A model generated the notes under the pieces. That model did not search any database. It was not told where the DNA came from and saw only the letters and a program-made list of their open reading frames with translations. Both the position numbers and the translations under genes were made by a program. A stretch of 64,000 nucleotides of DNA from Marinomonas sp. THO17 (GTDB lineage: Bacteria > Pseudomonadota > Gammaproteobacteria > Pseudomonadales > Marinomonadaceae): positions 3,847,501 through 3,911,500 of the forward strand of contig NZ_AP031575.1 in NCBI RefSeq assembly GCF_040436405.1, given 5' to 3'. Below are positions 15,979-28,170 of the stretch, piece after piece. Each line of letters begins with the position of its first letter. Within the stretch, counting starts at the first letter, position 1.

Positions 15979-16842
15979 TCACCATTGTTCGATGCGATAG
16001 CCTTGTTCAGACAATGTCCTTAAGACGCTGTCTGGGCCAGCCAAGTGTAAAGCACCAACCATAATGAACTCTATTTGAGGAGTATTGAGCATTTGTTTTA
16101 TTTGGGGCGCCCATTGCGCATTGCGTTGGGTGAGGAGGGCATAATAAACGTCGGGATAATCCGTTTTAAACTCCATTATTTCATTCTCATTTAATGCCTC
16201 TAACTTCCCAGAGCGCCAGCTTTTTTTAATTTTAGTCATAGTGCTAGGGAGGTCGTTGATGTCGTCTAAAGTATAGTGAATTATGGTGTTTGCCCCTATG
16301 TGGTTAAGACTATTGAGCAGGGCAATTTGCTCTTCTGGTGTCTCCAGCCAGAGCTGCGTTTTGCCATCTTGTTGGGCTTTTTTAGCAAAGTGAAGATCGA
16401 CCCCTTCCTGAGTCATACCAAATTCATTGAGTGCCTGTAAGGTTAAAAAGAATGATAAAGCAGCAGGTGTGAAGTTTTCGACTCGGCTGTAAGGAATTTG
16501 GTGACGAGCTAAGTAGTCACTGAGTCGCATAAAGGTGATTTTATCCAAATACTGATGAAGTTTGTCATCATTTGGAAGCATCATTACCGATTGAAGTTGG
16601 CGTTGAAAACGGCCTTGGTTTAAGGCATTAAGGTTGGTTTCAAAAACGACAACATCCGCACTTTGATAAGCCTGATCATAAGCTGAGGGTAAAGGATAAT
16701 CCTCTGGACTCAACACATGTATGGTTCCTCCTAAGAAGATATGACTGTTATCACTTGATATCTTCCATACCGATGCGCCATGAGCGGGTAAGACTAAACT
16801 GGTGATTAGCGTGATTAGGCATTTAATTGAGCTCTTCATCAT
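15979..16842 (-). CDS. TraB/GumN family protein, exported
   Basis: This protein of about 287 residues has a signal peptide (MKSSIKCLITLITSLVLPA, cleavage after AHG). The family's two paired motifs are visible: GGTIHVL near the mature N terminus and VGALHLAGPDSVL near the C terminus, each with a conserved histidine. These recall the Tiki/TraB metalloprotease-like fold, with EFGMTQEGVDLHFAKKA and LETPEEQIALL in between. Bacterial members are mostly uncharacterised and probably act in the periplasm. The adjacent ATG codons at 16839 and 16842 are preferred over an earlier start at 16884 because the signal peptide begins there. No neighbour suggests a pathway. Confidence 0.8.
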   Translation of the reverse strand: MMKSSIKCLITLITSLVLPAHGASVWKISSDNSHIFLGGTIHVLSPEDYPLPSAYDQAYQSADVVVFETNLNALNQGRFQRQLQSVMMLPNDDKLHQYLDKITFMRLSDYLARHQIPYSRVENFTPAALSFFLTLQALNEFGMTQEGVDLHFAKKAQQDGKTQLWLETPEEQIALLNSLNHIGANTIIHYTLDDINDLPSTMTKIKKSWRSGKLEALNENEIMEFKTDYPDVYYALLTQRNAQWAPQIKQMLNTPQIEFIMVGALHLAGPDSVLRTLSEQGYRIEQW

Positions 16843-17255
16843 GACTTCGTCTATATTAGAAACTGATGTCATGCAGAGTATCAATAAGAGGGAACTAGGA
16901 ACAAGTATATGGCGATTTTTAGGAGGGCAAACATCATTTTGCTTGATGATCTTTGTTAGTCTGCTGTTTTGTCAAAAGGATTTAGATGCTTTTGCTTCGA
17001 ATTGGTTTTGTACCATGATGCTTTTTTATAGGGTGCTGAATATATTAGCTTTATTGAGTTTTAAAAATACTTTTAGGGTGTTATTGGGGCATCTTGAATC
17101 AAGCATAAATCCCAGTGTTTTTGGCTCTGGTGTATTTTGTCATTAACTTTGGCATCTTTTGTTATTGAGAGAATGGGCTTTATAGACGAATCTTTCTAGT
17201 ATCGAAAGGGTTCGTTCTGGAACGCTTCCACAAAAACAATAAGAGGTTATAGGCC
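16843..17255. other. Intergenic region with one doubtful small frame
   Basis: This stretch separates the TraB gene from the beta-oxidation block and must carry both promoters. A + strand frame (16871-17146) could encode about 91 residues with hydrophobic segments (CLMIFVSLLFC, MLFYRVLNILALL). It lacks a ribosome site, a family resemblance and an ordinary codon pattern, so I do not call it a gene. A short imperfect palindrome (CGTTC-TG-GAACG, 17213-17224) lies about 30 bp before the acyl-CoA dehydrogenase start. Confidence 0.5.
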
Positions 17256-19061
17256 ATGCCTGAATACAAAGCGCCTTTGCGCGATATTAAATTTGTCACA
17301 GAAGAAGTTCTGGATATTTACGGTCATTACGCAAAGTTACCTGGTGCAGAAGAAGCCACACCAGATATGGTGTCTGCGATTCTAGAAGAAGGTGCCAAGT
17401 TTGCTGAGCGTGTTCTTTCTCCTCTAAACCGTATAGGCGATCAGCAAGGTTGCCAATTCAACGACGGTGTCGTCACAACACCTGAAGGTTTTAAAGAAGC
17501 TTACCAGCAATACGTTGAAGGTGGTTGGCCGTCTTTGTCTCACCCTGAAGAAATGGGTGGACAGGGTTTACCAGATTCGCTTGGTATGTTGGTCACCGAA
17601 ATGATCTCCACATCTAACTGGTCTTGGGGTATGTACCCAGGTTTGAGTCATGGCGCAATGAACACCATTGAACAACATGGTACGGATGAGCAGAAACAAA
17701 CTTACCTGACTAAACTCGTGTCTGGTGAGTGGACAGGTACCATGTGTTTGACAGAACCACATTGCGGTACGGATTTGGGCATGTTGAAAACCAAGGCTGA
17801 GCCGCAAGAAGATGGCAGTTACGCTATTACAGGTACGAAAATCTTTATCTCTGCTGGTGAACATGATATGGCAGAGAACATAGTTCACATTGTATTGGCG
17901 CGATTGCCAGATGCACCAGCGGGTACCAAAGGCATCTCATTGTTTATCGTCCCTAAGTTTAACGTGGATGACGCAGGTGAAAAAGCCGATCGTAATCAAT
18001 TGGCGTGTGGTTCCATCGAACATAAGATGGGCATCCATGGTAACGCAACTTGTGTGATGAATTTTGATGGTGCTAAAGGCTTCTTGATTGGACCACCAAA
18101 CCGTGGCTTGAACTGCATGTTTACCTTTATGAATGCGGCGCGTTTGGGTACGGCAATGCAAGGTTTGGCGCATTCTGAGTGGGCGCTACAAAACTCGGTT
18201 GCTTACGCCAAAGACCGTTTGCAAATGCGTGCTCTATCTGGTGCTAAAGCGCCTGAAAAAGCCGCAGATCCAATTATCGTTCACCCAGATGTGCGTCGTA
18301 TGCTGCTGACGCAAAAAGCCTTCGCTGAAGGTGGTCGTGCGATGATCCATTACTGCTCAATGTTGGTTGATAGCACCAAACACGGCAGCAAAGAAGAGAA
18401 AGAAGAAGCAGAAGAGTTGATGTCCTTGTTGACGCCAATTGCCAAAGCCTTCTTGACAGAAACCGGCTTCGAAGCGGCCAACCACGGTTTGCAGGTTTTC
18501 GGTGGTCACGGTTTCATTGCTGAATGGGGTATGGAACAAAACGTACGTGATTGTCGTATTGCTATGTTGTATGAAGGTACAACGGGCATTCAGGCTCTTG
18601 ATCTATTGGGTCGTAAAGTGCTGATGACGCAAGGTGCAACCCTACGTCGCTTCACTAAGATTGTTCATAAGTTCTGTAAAGAGCACAAAGGTGACAAGCG
18701 CTTCAAGTCTTACATCTCCGCACTGGATAAATTGAACAGCGAGTGGGGCGATGTGACCATGAAAATTGGCATGAAAGCCATGCGCAACAAAGAAGAAGTG
18801 GGTGCTGCGTCGGTGGATTACCTTATGTTCTCAGGTTATGTTGTCTTGGCTTACTTCTGGGCTCGTATGGCAATTACGGCGAAAAACAAGCTAGACGAAG
18901 GAACAAATGAAGTCGGTTTCTACACTGCTAAGCTGCAGACAGCTACTTTCTACTATGATCGTATTTTGCCGCGTACCAAAGCGCATGTAGAAGCCATGTT
19001 GTCTGGTGCTGATAATTTACTGGATATGGACGAAGATAACTTCCTATTCCTAAATGCTTAA
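17256..19061 (+). CDS. Acyl-CoA dehydrogenase with C-terminal extension
   Basis: This 601-residue flavoenzyme performs the first oxidation of fatty acyl-CoA, making 2-enoyl-CoA and passing electrons to ETF. Its length and C-terminal helical extension match the Pseudomonas-type enzymes and the related methylmercaptopropionyl-CoA dehydrogenase DmdC, rather than the 815-residue E. coli FadE. FAD-binding TMCLTEPHCGTDLG and TGTKIFISAGEHD, the base region MLYEGTTGIQALDLLGRK (catalytic glutamate of YEGT) and FGGHGFI are visible. It heads a co-directional block with SCP2, fadD, an enoyl-CoA hydratase, etfBA and fadBA. Since marine Marinomonas use DMSP, a DmdC-like activity cannot be excluded from sequence alone. 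Confidence 0.92.
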   Translation: MPEYKAPLRDIKFVTEEVLDIYGHYAKLPGAEEATPDMVSAILEEGAKFAERVLSPLNRIGDQQGCQFNDGVVTTPEGFKEAYQQYVEGGWPSLSHPEEMGGQGLPDSLGMLVTEMISTSNWSWGMYPGLSHGAMNTIEQHGTDEQKQTYLTKLVSGEWTGTMCLTEPHCGTDLGMLKTKAEPQEDGSYAITGTKIFISAGEHDMAENIVHIVLARLPDAPAGTKGISLFIVPKFNVDDAGEKADRNQLACGSIEHKMGIHGNATCVMNFDGAKGFLIGPPNRGLNCMFTFMNAARLGTAMQGLAHSEWALQNSVAYAKDRLQMRALSGAKAPEKAADPIIVHPDVRRMLLTQKAFAEGGRAMIHYCSMLVDSTKHGSKEEKEEAEELMSLLTPIAKAFLTETGFEAANHGLQVFGGHGFIAEWGMEQNVRDCRIAMLYEGTTGIQALDLLGRKVLMTQGATLRRFTKIVHKFCKEHKGDKRFKSYISALDKLNSEWGDVTMKIGMKAMRNKEEVGAASVDYLMFSGYVVLAYFWARMAITAKNKLDEGTNEVGFYTAKLQTATFYYDRILPRTKAHVEAMLSGADNLLDMDEDNFLFLNA

Positions 19062-19072
19062 CAGTAAAAATA

Positions 19073-19094
19073 GCTGCCCTGATATCAGGGCAGC
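19073..19094. other. 22-bp perfect palindrome between acyl-CoA dehydrogenase and SCP2 genes
   Basis: GCTGCCCTGA followed by its complement gives an uninterrupted palindrome 11 bp after the dehydrogenase stop. On the + strand the following bases are AAAAGA, so it is not a standard terminator for the upstream gene; T residues flank it only on the - strand. It may stabilise or process the mRNA. Confidence 0.7.
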
Positions 19095-19121
19095 AAAAGA
19101 CAGAATAAAACGAGGTGTGTT

Positions 19122-19436
19122 ATGAGCGATGCTAAAGCTGTTTTTGATTCTATGTTAAATCGTTTCGATGCTGACGAAGCGGATGACATGGAAGCGGTTT
19201 TTCAATTTGATTTAGATGATGCTGATAGTTATTACCTAAGCATTGATGAAGGTAAATGCGACATGGGCGAAGGAGAGCATGATGATCCTACTGTTACTCT
19301 CAGCATGGATCTTGCGACATTGAAAGACGTAATGAGTGGTGAATTAGATGGCATGCAAGCCTTCATGCAAGGTAAAATCCGTGCAGATGGAGACATCATG
19401 CTAGCAACAAAGTTGACGCAAATTTTCCCCCAGTAA
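19122..19436 (+). CDS. SCP2 sterol-binding domain protein
   Basis: This 104-residue protein consists of one SCP2 domain, a small lipid or acyl-CoA carrier fold. Family marks are VFQFDLDDADSYYLSIDEG, the acidic turn before DPTVTLSMDLATLKDVMSGELDGMQ (only part quoted here as DPTVTLSMD and SGELDGMQAFM) and GKIRADGDIMLATKL at the end. It is very acidic. In bacteria such proteins often sit beside acyl-CoA dehydrogenases and ligases and may shuttle acyl-CoA intermediates in the cytoplasm. It lies 60 bp after the dehydrogenase and is followed by a probable partial terminator before fadD. Confidence 0.88.
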   Translation: MSDAKAVFDSMLNRFDADEADDMEAVFQFDLDDADSYYLSIDEGKCDMGEGEHDDPTVTLSMDLATLKDVMSGELDGMQAFMQGKIRADGDIMLATKLTQIFPQ

Positions 19437-19460
19437 AAAGAAAATTGCAGAAAACTTTTC

Positions 19461-19494
19461 AGCTCAACTGCTAAACTTGCGGTTGGGCTTTTGT
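19461..19494 (+). terminator. Probable terminator or attenuator between SCP2 and fadD
   Basis: An 11-bp stem with G-T pairs (AGCTCAACTGC with GCGGTTGGGCT) has a 7-nt loop and is followed by TTTTGTATTTG. It could reduce read-through from the dehydrogenase/SCP2 unit into fadD. Confidence 0.6.
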
Positions 19495-19536
19495 ATTTGA
19501 TTCTCTCCAACATAAAAAAAACAACTGGAGCTTTTT

Positions 19537-21231
19537 ATGACAATGGATACTTCTCCTCATAACAACGCAGATAACGAGAAAATGCCAGGAAGCTATTTAC
19601 CAGATTCGCTCAATCCTAGTGGCTATCAATGTCTAACGGATGTACTGGCTAATGCGGTAGATAAATATTCCGATTTGCCCGCTTATACCAGTGTGGGTCG
19701 TACCCTCACATACCGTGAACTGAATGAAAAATCTGATGAGTTCGCAGCTTACTTACAAAACGAAACCGATTTGTTACCCGGTGATCGTATTGCCATTCAA
19801 TTACCTAATATCATCCAGTATCCGATTGTACTTTTTGGTGCCATGAAAGCGGGTATGGTGGTGGTCAATACCAATCCACTTTATACCCCGAAAGAGCTGG
19901 AGCACCAGTTTAATGATGCCAATGTAAAAGCCTTGGTGGTGTTCGCCAATATGGCGAGTAACGTGGAAAAAATTCTGGCTCAAACCAGCATTCAGCACGT
20001 TATTATCACGCAGATTGCTGATCTACATTCACCCGTAAAACGTTTGTTGGTGAATTCGGTGGTCAAATACGTCAAGAAGATGGTACCACCATATCACATT
20101 CAAGGAGCGCTAACCCTTAATCAAGCCTTGGCCAAAGGGCGTGGTAAAAGTGTCAAAACCGTCTCACTTAAACCCGCTGAGATTGCCGTGTTGCAATATA
20201 CCGGTGGTACGACTGGGGTGGCCAAAGGCGCCATGCTGACAAACGCTAACTTGTTAGCCAATATGTATCAATTAAGTTCGCGCTTAGAGACCATCATTGA
20301 AGAACGAACAGAAACCTACATCGCACCTTTACCCTTGTATCATATCTATGCTTTCTTGATTCATGGCTTAACCTTGCTTGAACGCGGTGCGCACAGTATT
20401 TTGATCCCGAATCCACGAGATTTACCTGGGTTTGTTAGCGAATTGAAAAAGTGGAAGTTCACCGGTTTTGTTGGCCTGAATACCTTATTTGTTGGGCTTT
20501 GCAACCGTGAAGATTTCCGCGCTTTGGATTTTTCCGGCTTGAAGTTGACTTGTTCTGGTGGCATGCCTTTGACTCATGCTGCAGCAGATGAGTGGAAGCG
20601 TATTACGGGTTGCCAAGTGGTTGAAGGCTATGGTCTTACCGAAACGTCACCTGTGGTGTCTTTCAATCCAATAGGTAAAGAACGCATTGGTACCATTGGT
20701 TTGCCTGTGGGTGAAACCGACATCAAGATTCAAGGTGATAATGGTGAGGCATTGCCACAAGGCGAATCCGGTATGTTGTGTGTGCGTGGCCCGCAAGTGA
20801 TGAAGGGCTATTGGAATCGTGAGGATGCGACCCGTGAGGTCATGACCGAAGATGGTTTCCTCATCACGGGTGACATCGCCATGCAGCATGAAGATGGTTA
20901 TTTGCAAATCGTTGATCGCGCTAAAGATATGATCATAGTGTCTGGTTTCAATGTATATCCAACAGAAGTGGAAGATTGCATTTCCTCCCATCCTTCGATT
21001 CTTGAATCGGCTGCCATCGGCGTGCCGGATGATAAAACAGGTGAAGCGGTAAAAGCTTTCGTCGTGATGAAAGCGGATGAAACCATTGATATAGAAACAC
21101 TGAGAGCATTTTGTAAGGAGCATTTGGCTGCCTACAAGGTGCCCAAGCACATTGAAGTACGTACTGAACTGCCTAAGACGAATGTCGGTAAAGTATTACG
21201 TCGTGCTTTGCGCGAAGAAATGGCAGGCTAA
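19537..21231 (+). CDS. fadD: Long-chain fatty acid-CoA ligase
   Basis: This 564-residue member of the ANL adenylating superfamily activates fatty acids to acyl-CoA through an acyl-AMP intermediate. The P-loop-like motif is YTGGTTGVAKGAM, the core motif is GYGLTETSPVVSF, and the hinge and catalytic C-terminal parts are TGDIA, VDRAKDMIIVSGFNVYPTEVE (only the central part is diagnostic: DRAKDMIIVSGFNVYP) and PKTNVGKVLRR with the catalytic lysine. The size matches E. coli FadD (561). A CTGGAG ribosome site lies before the start. It is embedded in the beta-oxidation block and supplies acyl-CoA to it. It is probably peripheral on the inner membrane. Confidence 0.94.
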   Translation: MTMDTSPHNNADNEKMPGSYLPDSLNPSGYQCLTDVLANAVDKYSDLPAYTSVGRTLTYRELNEKSDEFAAYLQNETDLLPGDRIAIQLPNIIQYPIVLFGAMKAGMVVVNTNPLYTPKELEHQFNDANVKALVVFANMASNVEKILAQTSIQHVIITQIADLHSPVKRLLVNSVVKYVKKMVPPYHIQGALTLNQALAKGRGKSVKTVSLKPAEIAVLQYTGGTTGVAKGAMLTNANLLANMYQLSSRLETIIEERTETYIAPLPLYHIYAFLIHGLTLLERGAHSILIPNPRDLPGFVSELKKWKFTGFVGLNTLFVGLCNREDFRALDFSGLKLTCSGGMPLTHAAADEWKRITGCQVVEGYGLTETSPVVSFNPIGKERIGTIGLPVGETDIKIQGDNGEALPQGESGMLCVRGPQVMKGYWNREDATREVMTEDGFLITGDIAMQHEDGYLQIVDRAKDMIIVSGFNVYPTEVEDCISSHPSILESAAIGVPDDKTGEAVKAFVVMKADETIDIETLRAFCKEHLAAYKVPKHIEVRTELPKTNVGKVLRRALREEMAG

Positions 21232-21246
21232 GCGCATTTTTTATTT

Positions 21247-21280
21247 CTGTGAGACAGCAGCTAACTTGCTTGTCTCACAG
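21247..21280. other. Intercistronic hairpin after fadD
   Basis: A 10-bp perfect inverted repeat (CTGTGAGACA with TGTCTCACAG) has a 14-nt loop and lies 16 bp after the fadD stop. The + strand tail is TCCCCCTTT, which is poor for termination. It may protect the 3' end of the fadD message or separate it from the DUF2889 gene. Confidence 0.65.
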
Positions 21281-21315
21281 TCCCCCTTTCTACACGCCTT
21301 TCCTAGGAGAGAATG

Positions 21316-21876
21316 ATGACGCAAGTGAAACGTCAGTTGCTGCATCGTCGTCGTATTGAGTCATATGGTTTCTTGCGTGACGACGGTTTGTGGGAAGTCG
21401 AAGCCACTATGCAAGACCTTAAAGCTCATGATGTTCATCGGGAATACGATGGCAGCCTGGTACCTAAAGACACGCCTTTTCATGATATGTATGTGCGTTT
21501 AACCCTGGATGATCACTTTCTAATAAAAGACATTGAAGTTTCTATGGATGCCTTTCCTTTTCCTGGTTGTGGTAGTGCGGTGCCGTCTTTTGATGTGGTG
21601 AAAGGGACACGTATTGGTCCCGGTTGGAATCGTTGGTTAAAGGAAACCTTTGCCGATAAGTCTGGTTGTACTCATGTGCTGGAGTTATTGCCAGTCGCGG
21701 CCACCACAGCATTTCAGACCATGTGGCAGCCGTTAAGCGAAAAATACCCGCAGCAAGTGCCTATGGCGATTGGCAAGTTGGTGAATACTTGTCGAGGCTG
21801 GGCTGACGATGGTCCTATGGTGAAAAAGTTGTTAGATGAGCAAGTATTAACATTGCCAGTAGGGGAGACCTCCTAA
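21316..21876 (+). CDS. DUF2889 domain-containing protein
   Basis: This protein of about 186 residues consists of one DUF2889 domain. Typical marks are the opening LHRRRIESYGFLRDDGLWEVEA, shown here in part as RRRIESYGFLRDDGLWEVE, then HDMYVRLTLDD and GCTHVLELLPVAATTAFQTM near the C terminus. The molecular function is unknown. Its stop overlaps the enoyl-CoA hydratase start (TAATG), so the two are translated together, which ties this unknown family to acyl-CoA metabolism. The second of two adjacent ATG codons (21316) is better spaced from the AGGAG site than the one at 21313. Confidence 0.82.
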   Translation: MTQVKRQLLHRRRIESYGFLRDDGLWEVEATMQDLKAHDVHREYDGSLVPKDTPFHDMYVRLTLDDHFLIKDIEVSMDAFPFPGCGSAVPSFDVVKGTRIGPGWNRWLKETFADKSGCTHVLELLPVAATTAFQTMWQPLSEKYPQQVPMAIGKLVNTCRGWADDGPMVKKLLDEQVLTLPVGETS

Positions 21877-22628
21877 TGAGTGAATTTGTAACGGAAAAAA
21901 TCGAAGCGGGAGTGCAATACATTTGCCTCAACCGCACAGATAAAAAAAATGCGATTACCTTAGAAATGTATCAGGCATTAACTGAGTTATTGCATTTTGC
22001 TGAACAGAACTCTGAGGTAAAGGCCAGTATGATCTTTGGTGCTGGAGACGACTTCTCTTCGGGTAATGACATCAAAGAGTTTATACAAATCGCTCAAACA
22101 CCTGAGAAAATGGAATCCATCATGGCATTTTTGCAAATGCTCAGTGGCTATAAAAAACCTCTGTTAGCGGGTGTGGAAGGTCGTGCTGTTGGAGTTGGTG
22201 CAACTATGCTATTGCATTGTGACATGGTGGTGGCGTCACGCAGTGCCAAATTGCAATTTCCGTTTGTGCAACTTGGTGTTGTGCCTGAAGCGGCATCCAG
22301 TCACCTTTTACCGCAATTGGTAGGTCATCAAAAAGCTTTTGAAATGCTTATTTTAGGTGATTTTATTGACGCAAAAGAAGCCCATGATATGAAAATGCTT
22401 AATCATTTGTGTGAACCGGGTGAGGCATTTCAGGTGGCACAAATGTACGCTCAGAAAATAGCTGCTTTACCCGTGGAAGCGGTGGCATTGAGCAAGGATT
22501 TATTAAAGTATCGTGAGCAAGACGATGTACAAATGGCGTTGATGCGTGAAGGACGTATCTTCAAGGACAGATTAAAATCCCAAGAAGCCTATCAGGCCTT
22601 TGCTGCTTTTTTATCGCGAAATAAATAA
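21876..22628 (+). CDS. Enoyl-CoA hydratase/isomerase family protein
   Basis: This 250-residue crotonase-fold enzyme acts on 2-enoyl- or 3-enoyl-CoA. The oxyanion-hole segments are FGAGDDFSSGNDIKEF and GRAVGVGATMLLHCDMVVAS. A glutamate occurs in LGVVPEAASSHLLPQLVG at the position used as catalytic base by isomerase-type members (ECI2/PaaG-like), whereas the first catalytic glutamate of classical hydratases is not evident. An isomerase role on unsaturated fatty acids is therefore as likely as hydration. It is translationally coupled to DUF2889 and ends in a strong terminator, closing the first half of the beta-oxidation block. Confidence 0.88.
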   Translation: MSEFVTEKIEAGVQYICLNRTDKKNAITLEMYQALTELLHFAEQNSEVKASMIFGAGDDFSSGNDIKEFIQIAQTPEKMESIMAFLQMLSGYKKPLLAGVEGRAVGVGATMLLHCDMVVASRSAKLQFPFVQLGVVPEAASSHLLPQLVGHQKAFEMLILGDFIDAKEAHDMKMLNHLCEPGEAFQVAQMYAQKIAALPVEAVALSKDLLKYREQDDVQMALMREGRIFKDRLKSQEAYQAFAAFLSRNK

Positions 22629-22645
22629 AGTAATGCTTGATATCC

Positions 22646-22673
22646 AAAGCCTCATCACAGATGGGGCTTTTTT
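22646..22673 (+). terminator. Terminator after the enoyl-CoA hydratase gene
   Basis: A 10-bp stem with one G-T pair (AAAGCCTCAT with ATGGGGCTTT) has a 5-nt loop and is followed by six T. The etfBA promoter must lie in the 200 bp that follow. Confidence 0.87.
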
Positions 22674-22881
22674 GTTGCGTGCAGAATAAATTTTGTTTTC
22701 AACATACACTGCGTTTTTTTCCATAAATTGCGGCTACACTCAAAAGAAGAAAGAGCATGAGATAAACTAACAAAATCCATCCATGATTATTTTTGTTAGT
22801 TAACTGGCGCTTTTTTGTTATTGATGAAAATCGCTCTCAAACTAATATAGACTGCAAGAAAATAATAAATACGAGGGACTT

Positions 22882-23634
22882 ATGAAAATCCTAGTTTCTG
22901 TTAAACGCGTTATTGATTATAACGTCAAAGTTCGTGTCAAAGCCGACCAGACTGCGGTCGATCTTACGAATGTTAAAATGTCTATGAATCCCTTCTGTGA
23001 AATCGCTGTAGAAGAGGCTATTCGCCTGAAAGAAAAAGGCATAGCGTCGGAAGTGGTGGCGGTTTCCATCGGTTCTAAAGCTTGCCAAGAAACCTTGCGT
23101 ACGGCGCTTGCTTTGGGTGCTGATCGTGCCATTCAAGTAGAAGCAGAAGATGATGTGGATTCCCTTTCAGTAGCGAAATTGTTAGCAAAAGTAGCGCAAG
23201 AAGAAGCCGCAGATTTGATTATTATGGGGAAACAGGCGATCGATTCTGATAATAATCAGACGGGTCAAATGCTGGCCGCATTATTAGATTATCCTCAGGC
23301 GACATTTGCTTCTGAAGTGGTGATTGAAAATGGTGAAGCGCAAGTGACTCGTGAAATTGACGGTGGACTACAAACCCTTGCGGTGACTTTGCCAGCGGTA
23401 GTCACAACGGATCTACGTTTGAATGAGCCGCGTTTTGCTTCCTTGCCAAACATAATGAAAGCTAAAAGAAAGCCTCTGGATGTGAAAACACCTGCAGACT
23501 TAGGGGTAGAAATTCGCTCTAACGTAAGTGTGGTGTCGGTTACGCCACCGCCTGAACGTGCTGGTGGCATCAAAGTAGGCTCAGTCACTGAGTTGGTAGA
23601 CAAACTTAAAAATGAAGCGAAGGTGGTGTCATGA
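22882..23634 (+). CDS. etfB: Electron transfer flavoprotein beta subunit
   Basis: This 250-residue ETF beta subunit, with EtfA, carries electrons from acyl-CoA dehydrogenases to ETF-ubiquinone oxidoreductase. The start [20 protein letters not shown], the AMP/nucleotide region [11 protein letters not shown], the [20 protein letters not shown] segment and the C-terminal KAKRKPLD docking region (recognition loop near ETF's partner) are standard for the family. Its last four bases overlap the etfA start (ATGA), so the subunits are made in balance. It has its own promoter region of about 200 bp after the preceding terminator. Confidence 0.95.
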   Translation: MKILVSVKRVIDYNVKVRVKADQTAVDLTNVKMSMNPFCEIAVEEAIRLKEKGIASEVVAVSIGSKACQETLRTALALGADRAIQVEAEDDVDSLSVAKLLAKVAQEEAADLIIMGKQAIDSDNNQTGQMLAALLDYPQATFASEVVIENGEAQVTREIDGGLQTLAVTLPAVVTTDLRLNEPRFASLPNIMKAKRKPLDVKTPADLGVEIRSNVSVVSVTPPPERAGGIKVGSVTELVDKLKNEAKVVS

Positions 23635-24560
23635 GTATTTTAGTCATTGCTGAACACGATAATAAGTCTCTTAAACCTGCCACGCTAAACACAGTGACGG
23701 CTGCGTCACAAATTGGTGGTGATATTCATTTGTTGGTGTCGGGCTTTGAGTGCCAAACGGTTGTTGAACAAGCGTCTTCGGTTGCTGGGGTGGCGAAAGT
23801 ATTGGTTGCCGATCATCAAGCATACGAACATCAGTTGGCCGAAAACACGTCTAAGCTGATTCTAGATGTGGCAGAAGGTTACACACACATTCTAGCGCCG
23901 GCGACAACAACGGGCAAAAACCTTTTACCACGCGTTGCCGCCTTGTTAGACGTTGCACAATTGTCTGACGTGATCAAAGTAGAAGCGGCAGATACCTTTG
24001 TTCGTCCTATCTACGCTGGTAATGCCATTGCTACGGTGAAATCATCGGATGCAGTAAAGGTGATGACGGTGCGTGCTACAGGCTTTGATGCTGCTGCAAG
24101 CGAAGGCGGTAGTGCAGAGCGTGAAGTGCTAACACAAGCTATTGTGGCGGATAAGAGCCGTTTTGTGAAAGAAGAATTGGCGGAATCGGATCGTCCAGAG
24201 TTAACGGCAGCGAAAGTGGTGGTGTCTGGTGGCCGAGGTATGGGTAATGGCGACAATTTCAAATTACTCGAAGGTGTGGCGGACAAACTGGGAGCTGCCG
24301 TTGGTGCTTCTCGTGCTGCAGTCGACGCGGGTTTTGTGCCGAACGATTGGCAAGTCGGTCAAACAGGGAAAACCGTTGCGCCAGATTTGTATATTGCGGT
24401 TGGTATTTCCGGTGCCATTCAACATTTGGCGGGTATGAAGGATTCCAAAGTTATTGTGGCGATCAACAAAGATGAAGAAGCGCCTATTTTCCAAGTGGCT
24501 GATTACGGTCTGGTAGCGGACTTGTTCGAAGCCGTACCAGAACTGGAAGGCAATCTATAA
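23631..24560 (+). CDS. etfA: Electron transfer flavoprotein alpha subunit
   Basis: This 309-residue FAD-binding ETF subunit has an N-terminal alpha/beta domain (residues 1-185) and a C-terminal FAD domain with the signature [18 protein letters not shown], the [20 protein letters not shown] stretch and [16 protein letters not shown]. It pairs with EtfB from the overlapping upstream gene. It serves the acyl-CoA dehydrogenase at 17256 and other flavin dehydrogenases. A hairpin (7-bp stem, 24592-24616) and then fadB follow, so read-through into fadBA is possible. Confidence 0.96.
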   Translation: MSILVIAEHDNKSLKPATLNTVTAASQIGGDIHLLVSGFECQTVVEQASSVAGVAKVLVADHQAYEHQLAENTSKLILDVAEGYTHILAPATTTGKNLLPRVAALLDVAQLSDVIKVEAADTFVRPIYAGNAIATVKSSDAVKVMTVRATGFDAAASEGGSAEREVLTQAIVADKSRFVKEELAESDRPELTAAKVVVSGGRGMGNGDNFKLLEGVADKLGAAVGASRAAVDAGFVPNDWQVGQTGKTVAPDLYIAVGISGAIQHLAGMKDSKVIVAINKDEEAPIFQVADYGLVADLFEAVPELEGNL

Positions 24561-24643
24561 GCACCCTTTAGGGAAAACGATCTAATCTGTGCCCAGTTTA
24601 TGTGTATTGAACTGGGTCATAATAAAAATAATTGGAGACCAGC

Positions 24644-27996
<3,353 letters not shown>

Positions 27997-28053
27997 TGCT
28001 GATAACTTATCGAATGCTACTTCGATAAGCTCTATCTCTAACTTCTGTCTTTT

Positions 28054-28078
28054 GCCCCACCTTGTGTGGGGCTTTTTT
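28054..28078 (+). terminator. Terminator after fadA
   Basis: A 7-bp GC-rich stem (GCCCCAC with GTGGGGC) has a CTTGT loop and is followed by six T. A separate 9-bp hairpin (CTTATCGAA with TTCGATAAG, 28006-28029) precedes it just after the fadA stop and has no T tail. Confidence 0.85.
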
Positions 28079-28170
28079 GCTTCTTGCTTTGTTCACTGTC
28101 GTGACACAGTGACGATTCTATATCATGATAGTGACCCAGCGAATTTCACAATGGTATGAAGGAGTTGAGT

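Noticed and set aside
16871-17146. Possible 91-residue membrane protein on the + strand
   Set aside because: No ribosome site, no recognisable family and AT-driven hydrophobic composition; it lies in the promoter region of the beta-oxidation block.
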